Source: Marivita sp. XM-24bin2
Lineage (GTDB): Bacteria > Pseudomonadota > Alphaproteobacteria > Rhodobacterales > Rhodobacteraceae
Assembly (NCBI GenBank): GCA_003149565.1
Contig: QCWH01000007.1
Coordinates: forward strand, 33,779 to 97,778
Length of the DNA stretch: 64,000 nucleotides
Direction: 5' to 3'
The position numbers were made by a program, and so were the translations under genes. Positions 32,433-41,117 of this stretch are shown here, in pieces. How positions within the stretch are numbered: the stretch's first letter is position 1; each line of letters starts with the position of its first letter. The notes below the pieces were generated by a model. The model ran no database searches and had not been told where the DNA came from. It saw nothing but the letters and a program-made list of their open reading frames with translations.

Positions 32433-33737
32433 TCAGGCTTGCAGCGCGGCGGGTTTCGGCCCGCCTGTCGCCCAGTCCAAAAGCTCAACCGTATGCACGA
32501 TGGGCACCTCGGTGCCCGACCCGATCTGCATCATGCAGCCGATATTGCCTGCTGCGATGATGTCGGGCTCCTTGGCCTCCAGCGTCTTGACCTTGCGCGC
32601 TTTCAGCTGCTTCGAGATCTCCGGTTGCATCAGGTTGTACGTCCCCGCAGACCCGCAGCAAAGGTGACTGTCCGCTGGTTCCACCACCTCGAACCCAGCC
32701 GCCTTGAGCAGCGTCTTGGGATGTGTCTTGATCTGCTGCCCATGCTGCAGACTGCACGCTGCGTGATAAGCGACCTTCATCCCGCCATGCAGCGTCCGCG
32801 CCTCCGCAACGCTCGCCTCGTCGATGAGGTCAATCAGCACTTCGCTCACATCCTTGGCAATCGCCGACACGCGCGCTGCATCAGCCGCCAGAGGCTCATT
32901 GCGGAACATATGCCCGTAATCCTTGACCGTTGTGCCGCAGCCGCTGGTGTTGATGACAATCGCATCAAGCCCCGCGCCATCCATCTCACGCGCCCAAGAC
33001 GTAATGTTCGCCGCCGCCGATCCGTGGCTCTGATCCACCTTGCCCATGTGATGCGTGAGCGCCCCACAGCAGCCCGCACCCTCGGCCACGACCACCTCGC
33101 AGCCAAGCCGCGTCAGCAAACGAATGGTGGCATCGTTGATATCCGTGTTCAGCGCCTTCTGCGCACAGCCTGTCATCAGCGCCACCCGCTTGCGGCGCGG
33201 CGCGACCGATGCAAAGCTCTGCGGTTCGTCATTGCGGCTCACGGCGGGAATGCGCTTCGGCGCCATCTCCAGCATAGCCTTGACCCGCGCATCGGGGATC
33301 AGCGGCGCAAAAGGCTTGCCGATCTTGGCAAGCAACAGTGCCACACGAAACCGTGTTGGATAGGGCAGGATGTGCGCCAGCGCCCAGCGCAGCGCCTTCT
33401 CATGCCACGGCCGGTCATAGTTCTTTTCGATATAGGCGCGCGCATGATCGACCAGATGCATGTAATGCACCCCCGAGGGACAGGTCGTCATACAGGCCAG
33501 GCAAGACAGGCAACGGTCGATATGCTTGACCGTCTTTTCATCGGGCTTGCGCTCGTTTTCGAGCATGTCCTTGATCAGGTAAATCCGCCCGCGCGGGCTG
33601 TCCAACTCGTCACCCAAGACCTGATAGGTCGGACAGGTCGCGGTGCAGAACCCGCAATGCACGCAGGTGCGCAGCACCTCGTTCGAGCGTTTGAAATCCG
33701 GGTCGCGCAGCTGGTTTTCAGTGAATGTCGTCTGCAT
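32433..33737 (-). CDS. glcF: glycolate oxidase iron-sulfur subunit
   Basis: The 434-residue protein is the FeS subunit of the membrane-associated glycolate oxidase GlcDEF, which oxidises glycolate to glyoxylate. Two [4Fe-4S] motifs are seen at CVHCGFCTATCP and CLSCLACMTTCP. Two CCG domains follow (GAGCCGALTHHMG and SHLCCGSAGTY). The gene is the last of glcD-glcE-glcF on the minus strand, three bases after glcE. Glycolate is a common phytoplankton exudate, so the operon fits a marine heterotroph. Confidence 0.95.
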   Translation of the reverse strand: MQTTFTENQLRDPDFKRSNEVLRTCVHCGFCTATCPTYQVLGDELDSPRGRIYLIKDMLENERKPDEKTVKHIDRCLSCLACMTTCPSGVHYMHLVDHARAYIEKNYDRPWHEKALRWALAHILPYPTRFRVALLLAKIGKPFAPLIPDARVKAMLEMAPKRIPAVSRNDEPQSFASVAPRRKRVALMTGCAQKALNTDINDATIRLLTRLGCEVVVAEGAGCCGALTHHMGKVDQSHGSAAANITSWAREMDGAGLDAIVINTSGCGTTVKDYGHMFRNEPLAADAARVSAIAKDVSEVLIDLIDEASVAEARTLHGGMKVAYHAACSLQHGQQIKTHPKTLLKAAGFEVVEPADSHLCCGSAGTYNLMQPEISKQLKARKVKTLEAKEPDIIAAGNIGCMMQIGSGTEVPIVHTVELLDWATGGPKPAALQA

Positions 33738-33740
33738 CGT

Positions 33741-34844
33741 TTACCCCATTAGCCCTGTGTTCAGGATACCCTTCGGATCAAACCGCGCCCGCAACCCGCG
33801 CGACAAGGCCGCAATCGGTGCCGCATCCGGCTGGAACTTTGCCTGCCCGCTGCCCCGCACCAGCGTGGCATGCCCGTCGAACGCACCAAGCCGGGACCTC
33901 AGATCCGTGCCCTCGGGCACGCGCGCCCAAATGAGCCCGCCACCCCAATCATAAAGCAAGGCTTCGGCCCCCAACTTTGACGCCAAAACGGCCGCCCCCG
34001 TGGGTGTGCAGGACACCCGCCAGACATCTCCCGGCTGTGCGTGAAACGGGTCCACGTCTCGTACCCAGGCCCAGCCCTTGGCCACTGCGTCGGGGTCACG
34101 TTCCACACGCACCGCCATGCCGCCAAACAGCCCAGCCACCTGATCCGCGCGGTAGGCCACCGACCCTGCGAACCCTTCGAGCCGCAGCATCGTCACCGGA
34201 TGCCCGTTCAAGCCGGCAGGGATATGTGCAGCGCCCGACACCTCGAAGGGGGACCCCAACGCCTTTGCCATCGCCTGCACAGCGTCCGCATCGCTCAATC
34301 CATCGATCAAGACGCAGGCCGCCGTTTCGGGTTTCGGCAATACCTTAAGACTTACCTCGGTCAAAACGCCCAGCGTGCCCCATGACCCGCTCATCAGCTT
34401 CACGAGGTCATAGCCGGTGACGTTCTTCATGACCCGTCCGCCATTCTTGACGACGGCCCCTGCGCCATCGACGTAACGCACACCCAGCATGAAATCCCTG
34501 CAGGCACCCACCGACACCCGACGCGGCCCGCTGATATTGGCAGCGACAACACCGCCAATTGTCGGTTCACCTGACGTGCCCAACAGCCCGCGTTGGTCCA
34601 TAGGTTCAAACGCCAGCCGCTGACCTTCCGCATCCAGCGCCGCTTCGATCTCTGCCAAAGGCGTGCCCGCCTGCGCCACCAGTGTCAGGGAGCCCGGCTC
34701 ATAAAGCGTGATGCCCGACAGCCCACCGGTCTCCAGCACACCCCCTTCAAGGTGAACGCCCCGCGTTCCCCCGCCTCGCACGCAAATCGGCGCACTGGCC
34801 GATGCGATCATGTCAGCCAGTTCGGCCTCTGTCTCAGGTCTCAT
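33741..34844 (-). CDS. glcE: glycolate oxidase FAD-binding subunit
   Basis: GlcE is the smaller FAD-binding (PCMH-type) subunit of glycolate oxidase, 367 residues. It shows RGGGTRGVHLEGG, the flavin-contact segment GTSGEPTIGGVVAANISG, and GRVMKNVTGYDLVKLMSGSWGTLGVLTE. It lies between glcD and glcF. The start at 34844 directly follows a 23-base repeat ending GAAGAAGATC, whose purine run may be the ribosome site. A GC-rich hairpin also lies in the 56-base gap after glcD. Confidence 0.94.
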   Translation of the reverse strand: MRPETEAELADMIASASAPICVRGGGTRGVHLEGGVLETGGLSGITLYEPGSLTLVAQAGTPLAEIEAALDAEGQRLAFEPMDQRGLLGTSGEPTIGGVVAANISGPRRVSVGACRDFMLGVRYVDGAGAVVKNGGRVMKNVTGYDLVKLMSGSWGTLGVLTEVSLKVLPKPETAACVLIDGLSDADAVQAMAKALGSPFEVSGAAHIPAGLNGHPVTMLRLEGFAGSVAYRADQVAGLFGGMAVRVERDPDAVAKGWAWVRDVDPFHAQPGDVWRVSCTPTGAAVLASKLGAEALLYDWGGGLIWARVPEGTDLRSRLGAFDGHATLVRGSGQAKFQPDAAPIAALSRGLRARFDPKGILNTGLMG

Positions 34845-34847
34845 GAT

Positions 34848-34870
34848 CTTCTTCTTTTTCTAAATATGCC
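34848..34870 (-). repeat. 23-base repeat upstream of glcE, copy 2
   Basis: On the minus strand the sequence is GGCATATTTAGAAAAAG followed by AAGAAG. It matches the element at 19635-19656 in front of the AAA+ gene at all but a few positions. Confidence 0.65.
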
Positions 34871-34876
34871 GGGGGG

Positions 34877-34898
34877 TTTGGGGGGCTGGCCCCCCAAA
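34877..34898. repeat. hairpin between glcD and glcE
   Basis: TTTGGGGGG and CCCCCCAAA are separated by CTGG, a nine-base perfect stem starting three bases after the glcD stop. It could lower glcEF expression relative to glcD, stabilise the glcD 3' end, or be part of a dispersed repeat together with 34848-34870. Confidence 0.65.
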
Positions 34899-34900
34899 AT

Positions 34901-36349
34901 TCACTCTGCCGCCAGCGCAACGCTGCGGCGGCTTTCCGACGCCGCCAATGGAAACACTTTCGCGGGGTTCAAGAGCCACGCCGGATCGAACACGTCCTTC
35001 ACCGCCATCTGCGCTTCCAGATCTGCCGGTGCAAACTGATCCACCATCAGGTCGCGCTTTTCGATACCAACGCCGTGTTCCCCCGTCAGGCATCCACCCA
35101 CCTCGACACAGAGCCGCAGGATGTCGGCACCAAACGCCTCGCACAGTTCCAGATCACCTTCCTTGTTTGCATCGAAAAGGATCAGGGGGTGCATGTTGCC
35201 ATCGCCCGCGTGGAACACGTTGGCCACATCCAACCCGTATTCCTTTGACATCTCGCCGATCCGGCGCAGCACGTAGGGCAGTTCCGACACCGGGATCGTG
35301 CCGTCGAGGCACATGTAATCGTTGATCTGACCCATCGCGCCAAAGGCTGACTTGCGACCCAGCCAGATGCGTCCGGCTTCGTCCGCGTCCTTGGCCTCGC
35401 GCAGCTCCACCGGGTTGTGCCGCCGCGTGATTTCGAGGATCAGCGCCAGTTGTTCGTCGATCTCGGCCGGGCTGCCTTCAACCTCGACGATCAGCAGTGC
35501 CTCGCACATGGGATAGCCTGCCTTGGCAAAGGCTTCGGTCGCTTCAATGCACGGGCGGTCCATGAACTCGATTGCCACTGGAAGAACCCCGGCCTTGATG
35601 ATGTCCGCCACACAAGCGCCGGCCACTTCGTTCGCATCGAACCCCATGAGCACAGGTCGGGCGCCTTCCGGTTTCGGCAGGATGCGCAGGGTAGCCTCTG
35701 TCACAACGCCCAACTGACCTTCCGATCCGCAGATCAGACCCAAAAGATCATAGCCACCTGCATCGAGATGCTTGCCACCGATCTGCAGGATGGTGCCATC
35801 CATCTGCACCATCGTGACGCCCATCAGGTTGTTGGTGGTGACCCCGTATTTCAGACAATGCGCCCCGCCTGAATTCATCGCGATATTGCCGGCGATGGCA
35901 CAAGCCAGCTGGCTTGATGGGTCGGGCGCATAGAAGAACCCATCCGATTCAACAGCGCCCGTCACGCTCAGGTTCGTGCGCCCGGTCTGCACTCGGATGA
36001 ATCTGTTCTCGTAATCGGTTTCGAGCACGTCGTTCATCCGCGCCACACCCAGCAGGACGCAATCCGCCGTTGGCAACGCGCCTCCTGCCAGCGATGTTCC
36101 CGATCCGCGCGGCACAACGGGCACGCCCATGTTGTGGCAGACCCTAAGAACAGCCGCCACTTCCTCGGTCGAGGACGGAAGCACCACCGCCAGCGGAGGA
36201 CATTTATACGCAGTCAGCGCGTCACACTCGTAGGCACGGGTTTCCATCTCGTCCGAGATTACCGCGTCGCGGGGAAGGACCTCCTGCAAGCGGGCAACAA
36301 TTCCGGCCTTGCGCGACAGCACTTTGGCGTCTGGTGTGGGCATCTGCAT
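34901..36349 (-). CDS. glcD: glycolate oxidase catalytic FAD subunit
   Basis: GlcD is the main FAD/catalytic subunit of glycolate oxidase and belongs to the FAD-linked oxidase C family. The ATG at 36349 follows GAGGATACACC and yields 482 residues; the open frame reaches 36469 but lacks family sequence there. Motifs include VVPRGSGTSLAGGALP (FAD pyrophosphate contact), GNIAMNSGGAHCLKYGVT, and the C-terminal NVFHAGDGNMHPLILFD and GEHGVGIEK with conserved His residues. It heads the glcDEF operon. Confidence 0.95.
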   Translation of the reverse strand: MQMPTPDAKVLSRKAGIVARLQEVLPRDAVISDEMETRAYECDALTAYKCPPLAVVLPSSTEEVAAVLRVCHNMGVPVVPRGSGTSLAGGALPTADCVLLGVARMNDVLETDYENRFIRVQTGRTNLSVTGAVESDGFFYAPDPSSQLACAIAGNIAMNSGGAHCLKYGVTTNNLMGVTMVQMDGTILQIGGKHLDAGGYDLLGLICGSEGQLGVVTEATLRILPKPEGARPVLMGFDANEVAGACVADIIKAGVLPVAIEFMDRPCIEATEAFAKAGYPMCEALLIVEVEGSPAEIDEQLALILEITRRHNPVELREAKDADEAGRIWLGRKSAFGAMGQINDYMCLDGTIPVSELPYVLRRIGEMSKEYGLDVANVFHAGDGNMHPLILFDANKEGDLELCEAFGADILRLCVEVGGCLTGEHGVGIEKRDLMVDQFAPADLEAQMAVKDVFDPAWLLNPAKVFPLAASESRRSVALAAE

Positions 36350-36471
36350 GGTGTATCCTCCGAATTGGTAAAAAGATATAACCAATATGCGCGAATAGGC
36401 CAGCGAAAAATTCACGACAAGCGACATCACCGCCTCTTGCCTTTGTGGCCAAGCCCGGTCACCAAGCACAT

Positions 36472-36882
36472 ATGGACTGGATCAAGATCATTCATATTCT
36501 GTGTGTTATGGGCTGGATGACCTCGATCTTCGCGGTCCCGCGCGCCCTGATCTACTGGAAGCGCGAATATGACCGTATCGGTGAATTCGGTCCCTTGGGG
36601 GATCTGACGATCCGCCTTTATCGCTTTTCCGCCGGCCTTGGCGTGATTGCACTGATCACGGGCATCTGGCTCGGCACGATCTGGCAGTTCCCGGCATGGG
36701 TCTGGCTCAAACTCGGTCTCGTCATGCTTCTGGCCGTGCATTACGCGTGGACCGGTCGGTTGGTGCTGCGCGCGAAACGTGGGGTCTTCACCGAATCCGA
36801 TCGCTACCTTCGCATCTTCAACGAAATCAGCGTCTTCGGCACCATTGCGATCCTTTGGGTGGTCGTCGTCAAACCGTTCTGA
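36472..36882 (+). CDS. CopD/HemJ-like small membrane protein
   Basis: This 136-residue protein has four hydrophobic helices and conserved His residues (IKIIHILCVMGW at the start, AVHYAWTGRL in helix three). The layout resembles the CopD and HemJ (UPF0093) superfamily, whose members bind haem or take part in protoporphyrinogen oxidation. It is shorter than HemJ and lacks an obvious FY-LPRLFVYH segment, having FAVPRALIYWKREY instead. The function is therefore open. It is divergent from glcD and followed after 3 bases by a DUF599 gene. Confidence 0.75.
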   Translation: MDWIKIIHILCVMGWMTSIFAVPRALIYWKREYDRIGEFGPLGDLTIRLYRFSAGLGVIALITGIWLGTIWQFPAWVWLKLGLVMLLAVHYAWTGRLVLRAKRGVFTESDRYLRIFNEISVFGTIAILWVVVVKPF

Positions 36883-36885
36883 CCG

Positions 36886-37596
36886 ATGGAGTGGTTAGAC
36901 CGGCTTTCTCTCTTCACCGCGCTCGATGCCATCGGGCTGGGGTTTCTTCTTTTCTGCTGGATCGCCTGTAGTTTCGTTGTGGAGAATGCGCCGAAATCCT
37001 TTCGGTCCACGTCGCAAATCATGGCAGAGTTCCGCCGCGAGTGGATGCGGACCTTCGTCCAGCGCGACCCGCGGATTTTCGACAGCCAGATCATATCGAG
37101 CCTGCGGCAGGGGACGGCGTTCTTTGCCTCCGCGAGCATGATTGCGATCGGTGGGGGCTTCGCGCTTCTGGGAAATGCCGAACGGCTGCGCGGTGTCGCG
37201 CAGGAACTGACGCTGGAAAGTGATCCGATCTTCCTGCTCGAGGTTAAGCTGCTTGTCCTGCTGCTGTTCGCTGCGAACGCGTTTCTGAAATTCGTCTGGT
37301 CTCATCGGCTTTTCGGCTATTGCTCGGTCATCATGGCGGCGGTGCCGAATGATCCGAACGATCCCAAGGCATTGCCAATGGCACTTCAGGCGGGTGAGGT
37401 GAACATCACCGCGGCGCGGGGTTACAATCGTGGGCTACGGTCGGTCTATTTCGGCATCGCGTCATCTGCATGGCTTTTGGGGGCGGGTCCGCTTATCCTC
37501 GCCACGTTGGTCACGCTTCTGGTGATCCTGCGGCGGGAATTTGCATCCAAATCGCGGCATGTCCTGCTACACGGCGCGCCAGACGCGAAATCGTGA
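36886..37596 (+). CDS. DUF599 family membrane protein
   Basis: The 236-residue protein has four hydrophobic helices (about residues 10-32, 85-102, 118-138 and 190-217) and the stretch FRREWMRTFVQRDPRIFDSQIISSL between helices one and two, which I recognise as the DUF599 family of unknown function. A further conserved element is AARGYNRGLRSVYFG. It starts 3 bases after the CopD/HemJ-like gene, so the two are probably one operon. Confidence 0.88.
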   Translation: MEWLDRLSLFTALDAIGLGFLLFCWIACSFVVENAPKSFRSTSQIMAEFRREWMRTFVQRDPRIFDSQIISSLRQGTAFFASASMIAIGGGFALLGNAERLRGVAQELTLESDPIFLLEVKLLVLLLFAANAFLKFVWSHRLFGYCSVIMAAVPNDPNDPKALPMALQAGEVNITAARGYNRGLRSVYFGIASSAWLLGAGPLILATLVTLLVILRREFASKSRHVLLHGAPDAKS

Positions 37597-37631
37597 CCGC
37601 TGGGGCAGGATGTCTCTGCTAGGCTATCGCA

Positions 37632-37964
37632 ATGATGATCCGTTCCTTGTCCGCTTTTTGCTGTTTCGCTGCGCCCGTTCTTGCCGAGCCACCTGACATT
37701 GTCGGTGTCGAGATGTCCGGATCGCGCGTGTCTGTCACCTTGGCACATCCGGATACCGGGTGGGACGACTATGCGGATGGTTGGCGGATCGAGTCTGGGA
37801 GCGGGGCGGTGATTGGCACATGGGAATTGCTGCATCCGCATGTAGATGAGCAGCCGTTTACACGCAGTTTGACGGTCAGCGACCCGCCCGATGGTCCGCT
37901 GTTCATCCATGCCAAATGCTCGGTCGATGGCTGGTCCGACACGCGTATTGCGCTGCGACCTTGA
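37632..37964 (+). CDS. small secreted protein of unknown function
   Basis: This 110-residue product has a signal peptide (MMIRSLSAFCCFAAPVLA) followed by a single small domain that appears to be all beta: VEMSGSRVSVTLAHPDTGWDDYADGW and ELLHPHVDEQPFTRSLTV. Two Cys in the signal region and one in the mature part (KCSVDG) give no clear disulfide. I do not recognise a family. It lies 35 bases downstream of the DUF599 gene and before a long cruciform-like terminator. Confidence 0.75.
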   Translation: MMIRSLSAFCCFAAPVLAEPPDIVGVEMSGSRVSVTLAHPDTGWDDYADGWRIESGSGAVIGTWELLHPHVDEQPFTRSLTVSDPPDGPLFIHAKCSVDGWSDTRIALRP

Positions 37965-38020
37965 GGACGAGTTCTTGAGGGTCAGGCCGGTCGCATTGAC
38001 TGCCCGTTCAGTCCCCAGAA

Positions 38021-38077
38021 TTTTATGGTGGGGCCGAGATTCTTCGTACGAAGAATCTTAGTCCAGACCCCATAAAA
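38021..38077. terminator. long bidirectional terminator with perfect 22-base palindrome
   Basis: An outer stem pairs TTTTATGG-T-GGGG (38021-38033) with CCCCATAAAA (38068-38077). Inside it lies a perfect 22-base palindrome, AGATTCTTCG-TACGAAGAATCT, at 38037-38058. A/T tracts on both flanks give T-tails on both strands. It lies between the convergent small secreted-protein gene and trhO. A second palindrome, GTTTCGCGCGCGAAAC, follows at 38115-38130. Confidence 0.75.
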
Positions 38078-38152
38078 AAGTGTGAACGGCAAAGGGAATA
38101 CGACCTGATCCAAAGTTTCGCGCGCGAAACATTAGGGCCGATTCGGGCCTTT

Positions 38153-39073
38153 TTACGAATCGTCAATCACATCCGCATGCAGATGCCGCTCGTCCCGTGC
38201 CTCGGCAAGACGGATCTGTTTCTGCCGTTCGCGAAACCGGGCTTTGTCCTCGGCAGAGGTCTCATCGATGCACAGATGACAAGACACCCCATGTTCGTAC
38301 TCAAGGCGATTTTTATCGTCTGGTAAAATCGGGCGGCGGCACGCGTGGCAGAGCAAATGCGGACCTTCCTTGAGCCCATGCCCGACGGACACGCGACCGT
38401 CGAAGACAAAGCATTCGCCTTGCCATGTGCTTTGCGCCTGCGGCACCTCTTCGAGATACTTCAGGATGCCGCCCTTGAGGTGGTAGACCTCTTCGACTCC
38501 CTGACTGATCAGGTAGTTGGTCGACTTTTCGCAGCGGATGCCGCCAGTGCAGAACATCGCGATGCGCTTGTTGTGGAAACGGTCCTTGTTCTTCTCCCAC
38601 CATTCGGGGAACTCACGGAAGCTGTCGGTCTTGGGATCGACAGCGCCCTCAAAGGTGCCGATGGCGACCTCGTAATCGTTGCGGGTGTCGATCACAGCCA
38701 CGTCCGGGCTTTGGATCAATTCGTTCCATTCGGATGGCTGCACATAATGCCCGACCTTGGCGCGCGGATCGACATCCGGCACGCCCATCGTGACGATCTC
38801 TTTTTTCAATCGCACCTTCATCCGGGCGAAGGGGCGATCCTGCGCAGTCGACAGCTTCCATTCCAGATCGTTGCAACCGGGCAGGGCGCGCAGATGGGTT
38901 AATAAAGCGTTAATGCCAACCTCGGGCCCGGCGACAGTGCCGTTGATGCCCTCTTTGGCAAGCAGCAGAGTGCCGGTGATGGCGTTGTCGCGGCAGACAG
39001 CCAGCAGCGGCGCTCGCAGCGCGGCCGGGTCCTCGAAACGCGTAAAGTGATAGAGTGCGCAAACCGTAAACAT
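38153..39073 (-). CDS. trhO: tRNA uridine(34) hydroxylase / rhodanese-related protein
   Basis: The 306-residue protein belongs to the TrhO (YceA) family, which hydroxylates U34 of certain tRNAs as a step toward cmo5U/mo5U. The N-terminal acylphosphatase-like domain begins [10 protein letters not shown] and includes [16 protein letters not shown]. The rhodanese domain has [21 protein letters not shown] and the active Cys in [13 protein letters not shown] Cys-rich tail ([15 protein letters not shown]) follows. The start is the ATG at 39073, where the family sequence begins; the open frame upstream to 39160 is not family sequence. It is divergent from pncA. Confidence 0.93.
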   Translation of the reverse strand: MFTVCALYHFTRFEDPAALRAPLLAVCRDNAITGTLLLAKEGINGTVAGPEVGINALLTHLRALPGCNDLEWKLSTAQDRPFARMKVRLKKEIVTMGVPDVDPRAKVGHYVQPSEWNELIQSPDVAVIDTRNDYEVAIGTFEGAVDPKTDSFREFPEWWEKNKDRFHNKRIAMFCTGGIRCEKSTNYLISQGVEEVYHLKGGILKYLEEVPQAQSTWQGECFVFDGRVSVGHGLKEGPHLLCHACRRPILPDDKNRLEYEHGVSCHLCIDETSAEDKARFRERQKQIRLAEARDERHLHADVIDDS

Positions 39074-39186
39074 GGGCGCGGGATTACGCCTTGAATCCCC
39101 GTCAGGCAAGGTTCCTGAATGCCGCAACCCTTGACCCTTGGGGGCGAGCTTCTTACCCAAGACATACCCAAAAGGAGGCTTGCCCC

Positions 39187-39780
39187 ATGTCCGCGCTGAT
39201 CGTCATCGATGTGCAAAACGATTTCTGTCCCGGAGGTGCGCTGGCGGTGCCCGAAGGCGACCAGATCGTCTCCGGCATCAATGCGCTGATGGCAGAGGCC
39301 GAAGCTGTGGTGTTGACGCAGGATTGGCATCCTGCGGATCATTCGAGCTTTGCCTCGCAGCATGACGGGCAGGACCCGTACGCTATGATCGAGATGCCGT
39401 ACGGTCCGCAGGTTCTCTGGCCGGATCATTGCGTTATCGGGTCGAAGGGTGCGGCGTTTCACGCGGACCTGATCACCGACCGCGCCGAGATGGTGATCCG
39501 CAAAGGCTTTCGACCCGCCATCGACAGCTATTCGGCGTTCTTCGAGAATGACCACGAAACGCCGACGGGGCTTGAGGGGTATCTGCGCACGCGTGGCATC
39601 ACACAGCTGACGATGGCCGGCCTCGCCACCGATTTCTGCGTCGCGTATTCCGCCATCGACGCGGCCAAGTTGGGCTTTGATGTGACCGTGAAGCTGGACC
39701 TGTGTCGTGCGATTGATCTGAACGGGTCGCTTGAGACCGCCAAGGCGGATATGCTCAAGGCTGGTGTGATCCTGGCATGA
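39187..39780 (+). CDS. pncA: nicotinamidase
   Basis: PncA hydrolyses nicotinamide to nicotinate and ammonia in the NAD salvage pathway. The 197-residue protein shows the catalytic Asp in [14 protein letters not shown], the metal-binding region [12 protein letters not shown], and the catalytic Cys in [12 protein letters not shown]. The ATG at 39187 follows AAGGAGG. Its stop overlaps the start of the cysteine-cluster gene (ATGA), and pncB, the next salvage enzyme, lies 1.3 kb downstream on the same strand. Confidence 0.96.
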   Translation: MSALIVIDVQNDFCPGGALAVPEGDQIVSGINALMAEAEAVVLTQDWHPADHSSFASQHDGQDPYAMIEMPYGPQVLWPDHCVIGSKGAAFHADLITDRAEMVIRKGFRPAIDSYSAFFENDHETPTGLEGYLRTRGITQLTMAGLATDFCVAYSAIDAAKLGFDVTVKLDLCRAIDLNGSLETAKADMLKAGVILA

Positions 39781-40478
39781 GCAAAACCCCAACGCTGTCT
39801 GACCGCCTGAGCAAGGCCCGCTCTGGCAGCGCGCCCGATGTGACCGAACGCGCCCGGCGGGGGGTGATGGCCTATGTTGGCGCGCAAACGGATGTCGGGC
39901 GCGCCACGAGAGATCTCGCAGACGGCACTGCCGCAACGGGAGTTGGGCGCGTGGCGCTTTCAGGGCTGTCTCCCCAAGGCTTGGCCTGTGCTGATGGGTG
40001 CGCCTTCTGTTGCATCCTGTCGGGAAGCGATGGGGGCACGATCACCGAAGCCGAGGCCGTGGCGCTGCATACGGCGCTCGCACCGTTGGCCGGACAGCCC
40101 GATGGGCGTGCGTGGCATCCCAAAGCCTGCCCATCGCTTGACCCGGAGACGCGGAGTTGCCGCGCCTATGACGCGCGGCCGATGATCTGTCGGGCCTATG
40201 TGTCGACGGATGCGGAGGCGTGCAAGGCCGTATCCGAAGGACGGGCTGCAAGCGGGCCGGGCACTCTTGGGCCCTACCACACTTATCTTGCGGCCATTGG
40301 CCTGAGCCGTGCCGCGCTGAAGGGGGTAAAGCGGGTGGCGACCTATGCATTGTCCAAAGTGGCGGCGGGGGCTGTGCAAGGCGCCTCATTGGAGGACACG
40401 CTGGCTGCGGCGCGCCACGCGCCTTCGGAACTGGAGGCGGAACTCAAACGCAGCAAACGGGATCTGTCGCGTGCCTGA
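39777..40478 (+). CDS. YkgJ-type cysteine-cluster protein
   Basis: The 233-residue protein has cysteines arranged as C-x3-C-x2-CC around CADGCAFCC, followed by C-P-S-L and SCRAYDARPMICRAYV. This is the pattern of the CxxCxxCC (YkgJ, PF03692-like) family, thought to bind zinc or an iron-sulfur cluster. Function is unknown. It is translationally coupled to pncA by a four-base overlap. Confidence 0.8.
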   Translation: MSKTPTLSDRLSKARSGSAPDVTERARRGVMAYVGAQTDVGRATRDLADGTAATGVGRVALSGLSPQGLACADGCAFCCILSGSDGGTITEAEAVALHTALAPLAGQPDGRAWHPKACPSLDPETRSCRAYDARPMICRAYVSTDAEACKAVSEGRAASGPGTLGPYHTYLAAIGLSRAALKGVKRVATYALSKVAAGAVQGASLEDTLAAARHAPSELEAELKRSKRDLSRA

Positions 40479-40601
40479 TACAATGTGTTTTTGAATGCGC
40501 ACTGTTTCCCAGTGCCGTGGTGCGGGGTGACGTTTCCGCCTTTGTGCTTTCCACAGAGTTTCGTAGGCTCGGTAAATCAGTTTCACCAGAGGTGCCGCAT
40601 C

Positions 40602-41057
40602 ATGTTCGAACGTATCCTGGCCCTGTTTGACAAGGCCGCGCCGACCACGCCCTTGCCGCCGGCGGATGCCAAATACGCGCTTGGCGCGCTGATGGTGCGA
40701 ACGGCGATGGCGGATCAGGCCTACCTGTTTCAGGAAGTCGAAGAGATCGACCGCGTTCTGGCCAGGATGTATGGTCTGAAACCTTTGGAAGCGGCGAGGA
40801 TGCGTGCTCAGTGTGAAAAACTGGAGCATCAATTGCCCAAGACCGAGGACCTGACAGCGATCCTGACTGAGACTGTCAGTCCGGAAGACAGGGAGGCCGT
40901 AGTAGCGGCGCTTTGGGATGTGGCTTACGCGGATGGGGACCGTCATGTCAGCGAACTGAGCTTCGTCAGCCAAATTGCGGAACAGTTGGGGATCAGCGAA
41001 GAGAGGTGCGAGGTGATCCGCCAGCACGAGCTTGCCCATTGGGACAAGAACCACTGA
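40602..41057 (+). CDS. TerB-like protein
   Basis: This 151-residue protein is all-helical and acidic. The ATG at 40602 begins MFERILALFDKAAP, and the sequence LGALMVRTAMADQAYLFQEVEEIDRVLARMYGL followed later by ALWDVAYADGDRHVSEL resembles the TerB tellurite-resistance/DUF533-type fold. TerB-like proteins are found with metal or stress functions, often without tellurite resistance. It stands alone between the cysteine-cluster gene and pncB, 60 bases upstream of the latter. Confidence 0.82.
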   Translation: MFERILALFDKAAPTTPLPPADAKYALGALMVRTAMADQAYLFQEVEEIDRVLARMYGLKPLEAARMRAQCEKLEHQLPKTEDLTAILTETVSPEDREAVVAALWDVAYADGDRHVSELSFVSQIAEQLGISEERCEVIRQHELAHWDKNH

Positions 41058-41117
41058 CACTGGACAAGTCCGGGTTGGATTGGTCTAAGCGAGGCGCTTG
41101 CGCCCTTGGAGACCCTC

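Noticed and set aside
32379..33752. Plus-strand open frame (457 codons) opposite glcF
   Set aside because: Antisense shadow with skewed Arg/His content; glcF has both ferredoxin motifs and CCG domains.
40602..41057. Functional link between the TerB-like protein and the TelA-like coiled-coil protein
   Set aside because: They are 19 kb apart on opposite strands, and neither homology is firm enough to argue a tellurite-resistance system.
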